A stretch of 64,000 nt of DNA, taken from positions 124,001 through 188,000 of the forward strand of contig NZ_JABVCF010000003.1 of assembly GCF_014595955.1 (NCBI RefSeq), written 5' to 3'. Within the stretch, counting starts at the first letter, position 1; each line of letters opens with the position of its first letter. The stretch comes from Pseudaminobacter soli (ex Zhang et al. 2022) (lineage in GTDB: Bacteria; Pseudomonadota; Alphaproteobacteria; Rhizobiales; Rhizobiaceae). Position numbers and translations under genes: made by a program. Shown here in pieces: positions 43,734 through 53,158 of this stretch. Under the pieces are notes generated by a model. It made no database searches. It was not told the DNA's origin and saw nothing but the letters and a program-made list of their open reading frames with translations.

Positions 43734-44399
43734 TTACGTCGCGTCGCCCGAGCCGCGGATGAGCTCCGCGACCATCACGGCGCGCTCGCGCAGGTCTCCC
43801 GGCGCGGTATCGTCCGAGGCGATCTGATCGAAGAGAGCCAGCGCATCGGTCGCCTTGCCTTCCTTCCAGGCAGACAGGCCCAGCGCCTCGCGCGCCGAAT
43901 GCCGCAGCGGATTGGTCTCATCAGTGAGGGCCTCGACACGCTTGGCGACATCGTCATAGGAGCCGTGGTCGACCAGGAGATAGCCGGCGCGCAGTTGCGC
44001 CATGTCGCGGATCGCCTGCGGGATCGAGTTGTCGGCGGCGACCTTGTCGAATTCGGCGACCGCGCCGGAAAAATCGCCCTTGTCGGCGAGCACGGTCGCT
44101 GCACGCATCCTCGCCAACAGCGGGTAGGCGCCGTGGCCGTTCGTCTCAAGCGCCTTCAGGGCGGCGAGCGCCTCGTCGGACTTGCCCTCGTTCGCAAGCG
44201 TCAGCGCCTGGGAAAAGTCGTCACCGGAATTGTTGGCCTTCGACGAGATCCAGTAGTCGTAGCCGACCCAGGCGGCCGTACCGAGAACCACCGCCACGGC
44301 AACGGCTATCCCCACCGGGCCGTATCGATCCCAGATCTGCCGCGCCTGCTCGTGGCGCAGTTCCTGATTGACCTCGCGAATAAAGCTGTCGTCGGACAT
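43734..44399 (-). CDS. YfgM-like membrane-anchored TPR-fold protein
   Basis: A 221-residue protein: cytoplasmic N-terminus (MSDDSFIREVNQELRHEQAR), one membrane helix (VGIAVAVAVVLGTAAWVGYDYW), then a periplasmic helical part with TPR-like pairs (SDEALAALKALETNGHGAYPLLARMRAATVLADKGD). This architecture matches YfgM, a partner of periplasmic chaperones and of the SecYEG export machinery. It lies directly upstream of der, the usual alphaproteobacterial order, and likely shares its operon. Confidence 0.85.
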   Translation of the reverse strand: MSDDSFIREVNQELRHEQARQIWDRYGPVGIAVAVAVVLGTAAWVGYDYWISSKANNSGDDFSQALTLANEGKSDEALAALKALETNGHGAYPLLARMRAATVLADKGDFSGAVAEFDKVAADNSIPQAIRDMAQLRAGYLLVDHGSYDDVAKRVEALTDETNPLRHSAREALGLSAWKEGKATDALALFDQIASDDTAPGDLRERAVMVAELIRGSGDAT

Positions 44400-44616
44400 G
44401 ATCCCAAACCATTTGAGCCCGCTTGTAGCGCAAAATCGTGCTCATGGAAGGGGTAGCGGAGCGAATCGGGGGCATCAGGGGAGAAATCCATGGTCAGTTG
44501 CCCTGAACCGAATCGTTGCAAGTCGGGCTTATGACTCAATCCGCGAAGGCACTTCCCACACCCGCCACATTCCGGCCATATCGATAGCCCGCCCCGTTGA
44601 TTGCCCGTGAGTCTTG

Positions 44617-45612
44617 ATGTCCGCGTATTTGCGTCGCGCGCTTGCCGCTCTCGCCTGCTCCGCTTTCCTTGCCCCCGCATCTGCCGAAGAGCCGCCGGCC
44701 CGCCCCAAACAGGCGGTGATCATCTCCTTCGACAGCGCCAACGACATCGCGCAATGGCAGCGCAGCCGCAGGCTTGCGGCGCTGACCGGCGCCCGCTTCA
44801 CTTATTTTCTCTCCTGCGTGTTCCTCCTGTCGCCCGAGACGCGCGCCACCTACCAGGCGCCCGGAATAAGGCCCGGACGCTCGAACATCGGCTTCGCGCC
44901 CTCGAAGGAGGACATCGCGGCACGGCTGAATCAGATCTGGCTGGCGCGTTCGGAAGGGCACGAGATCGCCAGTCACGCATGCGGACACTACGACGGCGGT
45001 AAATGGTCCAAGGAGGACTGGCTGAAGGAGTTTTCGTCCTTCTCGACCGTGCTCGCGGATGCTTGGCGCACAAGCGGCTTGGCCGGAGAGCCTCGCGACT
45101 GGCGGCGCTTCGTGGAGGAGGAGATCTTCGGTTTCCGAGCACCCTATCTGTCGACCGGCAAAGGTCTCAGCGCCGCGCTTTCATCAGCGGGCTATCGCTA
45201 CGATGCCAGCGGCGTGTCGCGGGGGCCGGTCACGCCGCAGGCGCGCAATGGCGTGACCGAGTTCGCGCTGCCGCAGATCGCGGAGGGCCCGAAGGGGCGC
45301 CGGGTCATCGCCATGGACTACAACCTGTTCGTCCGCCATTCCGGCGGTTTCGAGCAGGCTGACGCGAACGGCCAGTTCGAGGAGCGCACCCTGGTGGCCT
45401 TCCGCCGAGCCTTTGACGAGCAGTACAACGGCGAGCGCATCCCGCTGCAGCTCGGCTTCCACTTCACGCAGATGAACGGCGGGGCATATTGGCGGGCGCT
45501 GGAGCGCTTCGCCCATGAGGTCTGCGTGCGGGCTGATGTCGAATGCATCAGCTATGCCGACTACCTGTCGCGGAGCGAGCCGAGAAAGAGCGCGGACAAG
45601 GTCGGCGGCTAG
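44617..45612 (+). CDS. Secreted polysaccharide deacetylase
   Basis: A 331-residue NodB-fold enzyme with signal peptide (SAYLRRALAALACSAFLAPASA). The first motif is VIISFDSANDI (catalytic Asp in FDSAND-type DD motif), then EGHEIASHACGHYDGGKW (metal His pair) and RAPYLSTGKGLSAALSSAGYRYDASG. It probably removes acetyl groups from peptidoglycan or a surface polysaccharide. The ATG at 44617 follows GTGAG. The gene ends in a strong terminator whose left arm is part of the coding sequence. Confidence 0.9.
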   Translation: MSAYLRRALAALACSAFLAPASAEEPPARPKQAVIISFDSANDIAQWQRSRRLAALTGARFTYFLSCVFLLSPETRATYQAPGIRPGRSNIGFAPSKEDIAARLNQIWLARSEGHEIASHACGHYDGGKWSKEDWLKEFSSFSTVLADAWRTSGLAGEPRDWRRFVEEEIFGFRAPYLSTGKGLSAALSSAGYRYDASGVSRGPVTPQARNGVTEFALPQIAEGPKGRRVIAMDYNLFVRHSGGFEQADANGQFEERTLVAFRRAFDEQYNGERIPLQLGFHFTQMNGGAYWRALERFAHEVCVRADVECISYADYLSRSEPRKSADKVGG

Positions 45613-45630
45613 GCGCCGCCGACCTTTTTT
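45598..45630 (+). terminator. Intrinsic terminator overlapping the deacetylase stop codon
   Basis: GGTCGGCGGC (45600-45609) pairs with GCCGCCGACC (45615-45624) around TAGGC, and AA/TT extends the stem to 12 bp, followed by TTTTTT (45625-45630). The stem starts inside the last codons and the TAG stop is in the loop, so termination is packed into the end of the gene. It also faces the sbmA/bacA 3' end. Confidence 0.92.
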
Positions 45631-45645
45631 CGTCGCGCGAGGCGA

Positions 45646-46908
45646 TCACACCTCGTCTACGACCAATCCCTTGCCGTCGAGGTAGGGCTTCTCGAGCTCG
45701 GAGAGCGGCTCGCCCTCGAGCGTCGCCTCGAATGCACGCAGACGCTTGTAGACGGACAGCAGTTCGACGATCGTCGACCACGAGTTCACCAGGAACTGGA
45801 ACGAGCTCGTCACCTGGCTGAAAGCGTAGGAGATCTGGTTCAGCAGGCCCAGAGTAATGGTGCCCGCGATGATCGAGGGAACCAGCAGCACCAGCGAGAA
45901 GATGTTGTTGAGCTGCAGGTAGAGGTAGCGGAACACGTTGAAGTAGACGTAGTGGAAGTAGAGCCGGAAATAGTTACGGCGCACGTTGTCGAAAAGCTCG
46001 GCCACCGTAGGCGGCTGCGCGCGATCATCGTGGTCCTCGCCGTAGACGAGTTCCTTGCGGTAGGCCGCTTCGACCCGCTGGTTGCGGAACTGGAGGCCCG
46101 GCAGCTTGACGCCGACCAGCGCGAGCAGCGTCGTTCCAAAAGCCGCCCACAGCATCGCTGCAATGACCAGAGGATGCGCGACCGGACCAACCACCGGCAG
46201 TTCGGTAACATGGGTGGATAGGCGCAGCAGCACCGGGAAGAAGGCGATCAGGGTCATGATCGAGTCGATGAAGCTGACGCCCAGCCCCTCCATGATGGTG
46301 GAGAAGCGCATCGTGTCTTCCTGCACGCGTTGCGAGGCGCCTTCGATGTGCCGGAGACGTTGCCAATGTTCCATGTAGAATTCGTTCATGGCCGTCCGCC
46401 ACCGGAAGATGTAGTGGCTGACAAAGAATGCGGTGAGCGCGCTCACCGTCACTGCGACCAGCGCAAGCCCTAGGAAGCTGCCGATCTGGGCATAGACCTC
46501 CCCGGTCGAGGACTGCACCTGCTTGGAGAGGATGTTCTGGATCAGGTCCCAGAAGGGTCCATACCAGTTGTTGACCGCGACGCTCACCTGCACCTGGAAA
46601 TAGGTGACGAAGAGGATCACGCCCGAGCCGAGGATCGACCAGACCTGCCAGCGATGTGGGCTGTACCAGGACCAGAACGCATAGAAGAGGAACACGACGG
46701 CCCAGAAATAGATGTAGAACCACAGGAAGGGCGGCGACCAGAACACCGAGATGCCGATGATCGGCGGCGCGTCGGCGGGTGCGGGCGGCAGGCCGAAATA
46801 GGCGCCGAGGCCTTCTCCGACCGTGAACCAGAAGATGACGGCGACGATGCTCCACAGCAGAGCTGAAAGAAAAAAGAGCTTCGGTCGCGGAAAGAACGAG
46901 ACGAACAC
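45646..46908 (-). CDS. bacA: SbmA/BacA peptide transporter
   Basis: A 420-residue inner-membrane protein of the SbmA/BacA family, which imports antimicrobial peptides and, in rhizobia, is needed for chronic intracellular life with legumes. It starts [20 protein letters not shown] (GTG at 46906-46908, AAGGA upstream), has [20 protein letters not shown], the conserved [31 protein letters not shown] (EGASQR signature) and [16 protein letters not shown]. No ATPase domain is attached, as in true SbmA/BacA. It is divergent-adjacent to the YbfB carrier. Confidence 0.93.
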   Translation of the reverse strand: MFVSFFPRPKLFFLSALLWSIVAVIFWFTVGEGLGAYFGLPPAPADAPPIIGISVFWSPPFLWFYIYFWAVVFLFYAFWSWYSPHRWQVWSILGSGVILFVTYFQVQVSVAVNNWYGPFWDLIQNILSKQVQSSTGEVYAQIGSFLGLALVAVTVSALTAFFVSHYIFRWRTAMNEFYMEHWQRLRHIEGASQRVQEDTMRFSTIMEGLGVSFIDSIMTLIAFFPVLLRLSTHVTELPVVGPVAHPLVIAAMLWAAFGTTLLALVGVKLPGLQFRNQRVEAAYRKELVYGEDHDDRAQPPTVAELFDNVRRNYFRLYFHYVYFNVFRYLYLQLNNIFSLVLLVPSIIAGTITLGLLNQISYAFSQVTSSFQFLVNSWSTIVELLSVYKRLRAFEATLEGEPLSELEKPYLDGKGLVVDEV

Positions 46909-47053
46909 GAGGCGATGTCCTTGCGGGGAGCGCGAGGCTGCGCGGGTTAGTGGGTAGCGTTCCCCTGCATATACGGGAACGGAGCGGCGCATAAATTCAC
47001 AATCCCGTCGCAAATGGAATGCGGCGGGCAGCCATCTGGCAGGAAATGGACAA

Positions 47054-48223
47054 TTATGGCGATTTTGCCGCGGCCCCGGCCCTTAGGGCAACAAGGGCCG
47101 CTGACAGCAGCACCAGCGCGGCGATTGTGGACGCGAGGATATAGTTTCCCGCCCAATCGGCGATGTATCCGGCCGCTATGGGACCAAGGATCTGGCCGAG
47201 CCCGAACGCCGCCGTCATAATGGCGAGCGCCCGCCTTGGCGACTGCGGCGCCATCTCACGCCCGGCCTGAAGCCCGAGCAGGGTGATCCCGACAAAGGTG
47301 CCGCCGAGCAGAACTCCGCCGAGAAGCGGGCCGACATAACCTCCGAGCGACACGCTGGCAGCGACGCCGACTGCCTCGACCAGACAGCCCACGGCATAGG
47401 CGCCCAGCAGGCCGATCCGCCGTGCCAACCAGCTCAAGACGAAGGGCGACGCGATGGCAGCCACGCCCGTGATGAGCCAGACCAGCGCCTCGAACAGCCT
47501 GCCCGCCTCGCCGGCCCTGACGATGGCGATCAGGAAGGTTGCGGTGATGACGTAACCGAAACCGAAGAGTCCATAGGAAAGCGTGGTGAGGAGCAGCCCG
47601 CGCGATTGCGGCAGTTCGGGCTCGCGTCGATCGCCGGAGCCGGCCGCGGTACCGTCGCGAACCACCACGGCTGCAACGATGAGACCGATCACGGAGAGCG
47701 CGGCCGAGCCCAGCCACCCCGCGCGCCAGTCGGCCTGGAACGCGATGAGCGCGGCCATCATCGCCGAGGACGCGGCGATGCCGAGCCCTACGCCGCCGAA
47801 ATGGATCGCCTGGAGATCGTTGCGCGAGGCCGCGGCGAGATGGCTGAAGACGATGCTGGTGAGAAAGATCATGACGAAGGCGCTGGTCACGCCCGCCAGG
47901 AACCGGATGATCATGAATACCGTCAGGCTGGTGGTCACACCCATGGCGGCTGAGAGGACGACATTCGCCACCAGCCCCCAGAGCATGATCGACCGCTCGC
48001 GCCCATGCGCCCAGCCGCCTGCCGCTGCAATGGCGCCGACGAGATAGCCGAGGTAGTTGGCCGAGGCGATAAGGCCGGCATCCGCCGGCGAAAGGCCGAG
48101 CCCCTCCATCATGCCGGGCAGGATCAGCGTATAGACGAAGCGGCCGATGCCCATCACCGCCGCCATCGCGATCATGCCTGCGATCGCGAGGTAGAGGGGG
48201 CGAGTTGGGTTAAGCGCGAGCAT
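47054..48223 (-). CDS. YbfB/YjiJ-family MFS transporter
   Basis: A 389-residue twelve-helix carrier of the YbfB/YjiJ group. [26 protein letters not shown] and [20 protein letters not shown] are the family N-terminal helices; [19 protein letters not shown] lies in the second half. Substrate unknown. ATG at 48221-48223 follows AGGTG. It is followed 145 bases downstream by the SbmA/BacA start. Confidence 0.88.
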   Translation of the reverse strand: MLALNPTRPLYLAIAGMIAMAAVMGIGRFVYTLILPGMMEGLGLSPADAGLIASANYLGYLVGAIAAAGGWAHGRERSIMLWGLVANVVLSAAMGVTTSLTVFMIIRFLAGVTSAFVMIFLTSIVFSHLAAASRNDLQAIHFGGVGLGIAASSAMMAALIAFQADWRAGWLGSAALSVIGLIVAAVVVRDGTAAGSGDRREPELPQSRGLLLTTLSYGLFGFGYVITATFLIAIVRAGEAGRLFEALVWLITGVAAIASPFVLSWLARRIGLLGAYAVGCLVEAVGVAASVSLGGYVGPLLGGVLLGGTFVGITLLGLQAGREMAPQSPRRALAIMTAAFGLGQILGPIAAGYIADWAGNYILASTIAALVLLSAALVALRAGAAAKSP

Positions 48224-48311
48224 TGCCCGCACCTAAGCGTCCTCGCTGCGCTGCACAATACACATGCCTTGGTCCAGCACCTGCGAGCGGATGACTCGGT
48301 GATGTGGGGGA

Positions 48312-48512
48312 TCAGGCCGAGGCGGAGCAGACCTGTTCCAGGGTGTTCCGCCAGCGGCGCTCGAAGGGCAAGTCGCCAAGCTCACGCGCCGTCATCTCGG
48401 ACAGAACGGGGTGGGCGAGAGGGTCCTGACACCAGATCTCACGATTGGCGGCTTCGGCCACCGGTTCGAAAAGCCTGGCCGCGATCGACGAGAGCGTTGA
48501 GGAAATCTTCAT
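48312..48512 (-). CDS. Small protein, unrecognised
   Basis: A 66-residue protein, MKISSTLSSIAARLFEPVAEA, ending MTARELGDLPFERRWRNTLEQ. It has no hydrophobic stretch and may be mostly helical; LSEMTARELGDLPFER is faintly like DUF1127-type tails, but I would not assign that. Start ATG 48510-48512 with an AAGGAA next to it. It is divergent from the LysR gene with about 100 bases between, so it may be that regulator's target. Confidence 0.6.
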   Translation of the reverse strand: MKISSTLSSIAARLFEPVAEAANREIWCQDPLAHPVLSEMTARELGDLPFERRWRNTLEQVCSASA

Positions 48513-48589
48513 TTCCTTTTCCCCTGGAGCTATGTTCCTGCTTTCACATCGCGCTTCCTGCAGCCATTCTCAATCAAGAATGCCTGCGA

Positions 48590-48611
48590 GTTACCTTTAG
48601 GAAACCTAAAG
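48590..48611. promoter_or_regulatory. Operator-like motif before the LysR gene
   Basis: The sequence on the minus strand GTTTCCTAAAGGTAAC (48590-48605) matches the XRE-cupin upstream motif at 52268-52284 at 15 of 16 positions. It overlaps a perfect 7-bp inverted repeat, CTTTAGG (48595-48601) and CCTAAAG (48605-48611), which ends two bases before the ATG. Confidence 0.6.
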
Positions 48612-48613
48612 CC

Positions 48614-49528
48614 ATGAAGCTCAATGCGGTGCATCTGAACGGCCTACGCGCGGTTGAAGCCACGGCTCGACTCGGCTCGCTGCAGAAGGCGGCCGAAGAG
48701 CTCGGCGTCTCGGCCAGCGCCGTCAGCCAGCAGGTCGGCCGGACCGAAGCGCAGATCGGCCAGGCCGTGTTCGAGCGGACGACGTCGGGCTTGCGTCCGA
48801 CGGTCTTCGGCAGCGAGTTCGTGGCGCGGCTCTCCGCAGGATTCCGCGATCTCGAGGCGGCAGTGGCGCTTGCGGAGCGGGCGAAGGCCTGCGTGCTCGC
48901 CGTGTCGGTGGCTCCGGCCTTCGCCTCGAAATGGCTGCTGCCGAGGCTTTCCAGGCATTTCTCGCGGTACCCGGACGTGATCCTGCGCATAGACGCGTCG
49001 ACGAGGCTGGTCGATCTCGACCGCTCCGAGACCGACGTGGCGATCCGCATGGGCGACGGCAGATGGCCGGGCGTGCGCTCGGATCTGCTGATCGCCCAGG
49101 AGATCTTTCCGGTCTGCTCGCCTGAAGTTGCGGCGACGGTTCAGAAACCCGCCGACCTCGCCAGTGCGTCGGTGATCGTCGACGAATACTCGATGTTTTC
49201 CTGGGAGCAGTGGTTCCGCGCGGCCGGCGCGGAGCCAGTCGAGATGCGGCCCGGCGCCCGCTTCAGCGACCCGATGCTCTGTCTCGACTCCGCTATCGCG
49301 GGGCACGGCGTGACGCTCGCCTGGCAGTTGTTGGCCGCCGATGCGCTTGCCGACGGCCGGCTGGTCGCGCCATTCGGGGTGCGGGCGGTGAGCGGTCTCG
49401 GCTATTACATGGTCACGCGCGCCAACGGGCCGGAGCACCGCAAGGTGACGCAGTTCCGCAACTGGATCCACGAGGAGATCGCCGCCACCATCGAGCAGTT
49501 CGGACCGGCGATTTGTGCGGGTGGGTGA
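48614..49528 (+). CDS. LysR-family transcriptional regulator
   Basis: A 304-residue LysR regulator. The N-terminal winged helix reads LNGLRAVEATARLGSLQKAAEELGVSASAVSQQVGRTEAQIG with the typical ARLGS(L) and SASAVSQQV turn. The substrate domain begins near LAVSVAPAFASKWLLPRL, the usual GcvA-like pattern, with AIAGHGVTLAWQLL near the end. The GcvA-like subgroup often controls amino acid metabolism or beta-lactamase genes. Start at 48614, directly after an inverted repeat; the frame is open further upstream but not coding. Effector unknown. Confidence 0.92.
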   Translation: MKLNAVHLNGLRAVEATARLGSLQKAAEELGVSASAVSQQVGRTEAQIGQAVFERTTSGLRPTVFGSEFVARLSAGFRDLEAAVALAERAKACVLAVSVAPAFASKWLLPRLSRHFSRYPDVILRIDASTRLVDLDRSETDVAIRMGDGRWPGVRSDLLIAQEIFPVCSPEVAATVQKPADLASASVIVDEYSMFSWEQWFRAAGAEPVEMRPGARFSDPMLCLDSAIAGHGVTLAWQLLAADALADGRLVAPFGVRAVSGLGYYMVTRANGPEHRKVTQFRNWIHEEIAATIEQFGPAICAGG

Positions 49529-49597
49529 TGTCCTTCCCGGTGGCGCGTTGCGCCGCTAGACCCTATCTTCCAGGCAAATCCATTTCCGGAGCTTCCC

Positions 49598-50860
49598 ATG
49601 ACCTCTCACCCCGGCACGCTTTCCGCCTCGATCGACCCCGTCAAACTCGACCGCCTGGCTGAGGTCGCCGTCAAAGTCGGCCTGCAGTTGCAGCCCGGGC
49701 AGGATCTCGTCCTGACGGCGCCGGTCGCCGCGCTGCCGCTGGTGCGCAGGATCGCCGAACACGCCTACCGGGCTGGCGCGGGGCTGGTGACGCCGTTCTT
49801 CGCCGACGAGGAGATCACGCTGTCGCGCTTCCGCGATGCGCGCGACGAGTCCTTCGACCGGGCGCCCGGATGGCTCTATGAGGGCATGGCGAAGGCCTAT
49901 GAGAATAACGCCGCGCGGCTCGCCATCGTCGGCGAGGACCCGATGCTTCTGTCCGCCCAGGATCCGAACAAGGTGGCGCGCGCCAACAAGGCGAATTCCA
50001 TTGCCTATCAGCCGGCACTGAAGAAGATCGCCGGCTTCGACATCAACTGGAACATCGTCTCCTATCCCACCTCCTCCTGGGCCAGGCTGGTCTTCCCGGG
50101 GGACAGCGAGGACGTGGCGGTCGCAAAGCTCGCGGAAGCGATCTTCGCCGCCTCGCACGCCGACGTAGACGATCCGATCGCCGCCTGGGGCGACCACAAC
50201 GCGGCACTGCAGCGCCGTACCAGATGGCTGAACCAGCAGCGCTTCCCTGCGCTCCACTTCTCCGGCCCGGGCACCGACCTCACCGTTGGCCTCGCCGACG
50301 GGCACGAGTGGGAGGGCGGCGCCTCCATTGCGAAGAACGGCGTCACCTGCAACGCCAACATCCCCTCCGAGGAAGTCTTCACCACGCCCCATGCGATGCG
50401 CACCTCTGGTACGGTGGTCAGCACAAAACCGCTCTCCCACCAGGGTACCCTGATCGAGAACATCGCGGTCCGCTTCGAGGAAGGGCGGATCGTGGAAGCG
50501 AAGGCCACGCGCGGTGAGGAAGTGCTGAAGAAGGTGCTCGACACCGACGAAGGCGCTCGCAGGCTGGGCGAAGTGGCGCTGGTGCCGAACTCCTCGCCGA
50601 TCTCGCAGAGCGGGCTGCTCTTCTACAACACCCTCTTCGACGAGAACGCCGCCAGCCACATCGCGCTCGGCCAATGCTATTCGAAATGCTTCATCGACGG
50701 AGACAAGCTCACGCCCGAGCAGATCGCGGCGCAGGGCGGCAACAAGAGTTTTATCCACATCGACTGGATGATCGGCTCGGACCAGATCGACGTCGACGGC
50801 ATCGGTGCGGATGGCTCGAGGGTGCCGGTCATGCGCAAGGGCGAGTGGGTATCGGAGTGA
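49598..50860 (+). CDS. M29-family aminopeptidase
   Basis: A 420-residue metalloaminopeptidase of the AmpS/thermophilic aminopeptidase (M29) family. It has DRLAEVAVKVGLQLQPGQDL, FSGPGTDLTVGLADGHEWEGG, the metal-binding NIPSEEVFTTPHAMRTSGTV (Glu ligands), and GQCYSKCFIDGD then NKSFIHIDWMIGS with His and Asp ligands. It trims N-terminal residues from peptides. The length matches the family. Confidence 0.93.
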   Translation: MTSHPGTLSASIDPVKLDRLAEVAVKVGLQLQPGQDLVLTAPVAALPLVRRIAEHAYRAGAGLVTPFFADEEITLSRFRDARDESFDRAPGWLYEGMAKAYENNAARLAIVGEDPMLLSAQDPNKVARANKANSIAYQPALKKIAGFDINWNIVSYPTSSWARLVFPGDSEDVAVAKLAEAIFAASHADVDDPIAAWGDHNAALQRRTRWLNQQRFPALHFSGPGTDLTVGLADGHEWEGGASIAKNGVTCNANIPSEEVFTTPHAMRTSGTVVSTKPLSHQGTLIENIAVRFEEGRIVEAKATRGEEVLKKVLDTDEGARRLGEVALVPNSSPISQSGLLFYNTLFDENAASHIALGQCYSKCFIDGDKLTPEQIAAQGGNKSFIHIDWMIGSDQIDVDGIGADGSRVPVMRKGEWVSE

Positions 50861-50929
50861 CCCTTTCCATGGCCGCCGGCCGGCGGCCTATCACCCTGCC
50901 CTTCAGCGATTGACATCGAGAGGAATGCA

Positions 50930-51280
50930 ATGGCCGTTACGATCTACGGCATCAAGACGTGTGACACGATGAAGAAGGCGTTCGCCTGGCTCGATGGTGA
51001 GGGCCGGGGCTACCGCTTCCACGACTACCGGGCGGAAGGCATGGACGAGCCGACGCTGCGCGGCTGGGTCAGCCAGGTCGGCTGGGAGAATCTGCTCAAC
51101 AAGGCGAGCACGACCTTCCGGGAATTGCCTACCTCAGAGAAGTCCGCCCTCGACGGCGAAACAGCCGTCCGGCTGATGCTCGCCAACCCGACCATGATCA
51201 AGCGCCCGGTGCTCGACGTCGCCGGACGGCTGACGGTGGGGTTCAAGCCGGAGAGTTACGCGCAGGCGCTGTCCGGATAA
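50930..51280 (+). CDS. YffB-type ArsC-family reductase
   Basis: A 116-residue thioredoxin-fold protein. MAVTIYGIKTCDTMKKAFAWL places the single catalytic Cys at position 11, and LNKASTTFRELPTSEKS and NPTMIKRPVLDV (the cis-Pro and KRP region) follow. It resembles YffB/Spx-like proteins rather than true arsenate reductase. Function in the cell is not clear. It has GAGAGGA upstream of the ATG. Confidence 0.9.
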   Translation: MAVTIYGIKTCDTMKKAFAWLDGEGRGYRFHDYRAEGMDEPTLRGWVSQVGWENLLNKASTTFRELPTSEKSALDGETAVRLMLANPTMIKRPVLDVAGRLTVGFKPESYAQALSG

Positions 51281-51312
51281 GAACCGGCGCGAACGGGCAG
51301 GAGGAAGAAGCC

Positions 51313-52110
51313 ATGCAATTCAGACGCATCGGAAGCATTGCCCTGCACTTTCGCCACATACCGGCTCGGGGCGGCAAGCCGCTGATCGCCTTCATCAACT
51401 CGCTCGGAACAGATTTCCGCATCTGGGAGGCGGTGAGCGGCCAGTTCGCCGACCATCCCGTGCTGCTCTATGACAAGCGCGGGCATGGCCTGTCGGACAT
51501 CGGGCACCCGCCGTACTTGATCGAGGACCATGTGGACGATCTCTGCGGGCTGGTTGACCATATCGGCGCGAGCGAGGTCGTGCTCTGCGGCGTTTCGGTC
51601 GGCGGCTTGATCGCGCAAGGTTTTGCCGCGAGGCGGCCGGAAGCGGTTCGCGCGCTCATCCTCTGCGACACGGCGCACAAGATCGGGACGGCGGAATTCT
51701 GGGACACCCGAATATCTGCGGTGCACGACCACGGCATCGAGGCGATTGCGGACAGCGTGCTGGAGCGCTGGTTCACGCCGCCGCTGCGGGCCGATGCGGC
51801 ACGGCTCTCGGGCTACCGCAACATGCTGATCCGCCAGCCCGTCGAGGGCTACGCCGGAACCTGTGCGGCGGTCCGTGATGCGGACTACACGGAGGCTGCC
51901 CGCCGAATCACGGCGCCTGCGCTCTGCCTAGTCGGCGACCAGGACGGCTCGACCCCGCCCGACCTCGTCCGCTCACTCGCGGCACTGATCCCGAATTCCC
52001 GCTTCGAGATCATCGCCGGGGCCGGCCATATCCCGAGCATCGAACAGCCCGCGGCCTTGACCGAACTAATCCGGGAGTTCCTTGCCGGCATCGGGAAGGC
52101 AGGAGCGTGA
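51313..52110 (+). CDS. pcaD: 3-oxoadipate enol-lactonase
   Basis: An alpha/beta-hydrolase that opens 3-oxoadipate enol-lactone in the protocatechuate branch of aromatic degradation. The 265-residue product has FINSLGTDFRIWE, the nucleophile elbow VLCGVSVGGLIAQGF (Ser95), VGDQDGSTPPD and GAGHIPSIEQP (catalytic His). The length is normal. No other pca gene is nearby, so it may act on another ester; the family match to PcaD is still good. Confidence 0.85.
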   Translation: MQFRRIGSIALHFRHIPARGGKPLIAFINSLGTDFRIWEAVSGQFADHPVLLYDKRGHGLSDIGHPPYLIEDHVDDLCGLVDHIGASEVVLCGVSVGGLIAQGFAARRPEAVRALILCDTAHKIGTAEFWDTRISAVHDHGIEAIADSVLERWFTPPLRADAARLSGYRNMLIRQPVEGYAGTCAAVRDADYTEAARRITAPALCLVGDQDGSTPPDLVRSLAALIPNSRFEIIAGAGHIPSIEQPAALTELIREFLAGIGKAGA

Positions 52111-52267
52111 CGGAGGTGTGACGCCGGGAATTGTTGCCGAAACAGTGTCGCCCAGTCCGAAATCGATGACATCAAACCGAGAATGGTCACAGCGCGAAGC
52201 GAGGAGGCGCTCCTAGAACTGCAATTTCATTTCGCGTGCCTAAGCCTTGAGCAACGTCACGAAAAAT

Positions 52268-52284
52268 GTTTACCTTTAGGAAAC
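52268..52284. promoter_or_regulatory. Operator-like motif before the XRE-cupin gene
   Basis: GTTTACCTTTAGGAAAC, with reverse complement GTTTCCTAAAGGTAAAC, is near-palindromic at its ends (GTTT/AAAC). It lies 13 bases before the XRE-cupin start codon. Close variants occur before the LysR gene (48590-48605) and upstream of mgsA (63733-63748). Confidence 0.65.
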
Positions 52285-52297
52285 TGGAAAGCGCGAC

Positions 52298-53047
52298 ATG
52301 GCTGCAGAGGCTGCAGGGAAGGACGATCGCAGCGAGGCCGAGGCGCCGATAAAGGCCTCAGGTCCGGGAAGCAAGGCTGCCGTCGCGCTCCAATCCGCCG
52401 CCCCATTGGCGCGCGTGGCGCCGCTCAAGCAGGACCCGCACGCGACCCGGGACACCCGCGAAAAAGTGCTGGAGGTGGCCATCGGCCACGAGGTGCGGTT
52501 TTTCCGCAAGAAGCTCGGCATCACTGTCGCGGACCTGGCTGCGGCCACCAACCTGTCGGTCGGCATGCTGTCGAAGATCGAGAACGGCGTAACCTCCCCC
52601 TCGCTTACGACGCTACAGGCGCTTTCCCGAGCGCTTGGGGTGCCGCTCAGTGCCTTCTTCCGGCGCTTTGAGGAGGAGCGGAAGGCGGTCTTCGTGAAGG
52701 CCGGCGAGGGCGTCGACGTCGAACGGCGCGGCACGCGTGCCGGCCACCAGTACAATCTGCTCGGCTATATCGGTTCGAACACGGCCGGCGTGGTCGTGGA
52801 GCCTTACCTCATCTCGCTCAGCGGCGATTCCGACGTGTTTCCGACCTTCCAGCATGATGGCATGGAGTTCCTCTACATGCTGGAGGGCGAGGTTGTTTAC
52901 CGCCACAGCGGCAATCACTACCGAATGCTGCCGGGCGACAGCCTGTTCTTCGACGCGGATGCCCCGCACGGCCCGGTCGAACTGACCAAGCTGCCAATCC
53001 GATATCTCTCGATCATCTCCTACCGCCAGGGCAACGGGAACGAGTAG
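52298..53047 (+). CDS. XRE-cupin transcriptional regulator
   Basis: A 249-residue regulator. Residues 1-60 are a low-complexity tail; residues 62-120 are an HTH_3 domain (VRFFRKKLGITVADLAAATNLSVGMLSKIENGVTSPSLTTLQAL); and residues 175-245 are a cupin (VFPTFQHDGMEFLYMLEGEVVYRHSGNHYRMLPGDSLFFDADAPHGPVEL) that binds a small ligand. Similar XRE-cupin proteins (PuuR-like) control polyamine or methylated-amine use. Its own promoter has the repeated motif, and the methylamine operon begins on the opposite strand just downstream, with 111 bases between the end of this gene and the amidotransferase stop. Confidence 0.92.
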   Translation: MAAEAAGKDDRSEAEAPIKASGPGSKAAVALQSAAPLARVAPLKQDPHATRDTREKVLEVAIGHEVRFFRKKLGITVADLAAATNLSVGMLSKIENGVTSPSLTTLQALSRALGVPLSAFFRRFEEERKAVFVKAGEGVDVERRGTRAGHQYNLLGYIGSNTAGVVVEPYLISLSGDSDVFPTFQHDGMEFLYMLEGEVVYRHSGNHYRMLPGDSLFFDADAPHGPVELTKLPIRYLSIISYRQGNGNE

Positions 53048-53158
53048 CAGAGCTCGTGTCGTCGAAGCGCCGCGTGGCCGGAACGGCTTTGGCGAGGGGC
53101 GATTGACTATGAGGCGGCAAGTCCGTGTCGAACACTCGTTCCGGCCTTCAGGCCTTAG

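Noticed and set aside
50930-51280. Arsenate reductase
   Set aside because: The protein has the ArsC fold but only one of the catalytic features, and no ars genes are nearby; YffB-type naming is safer.
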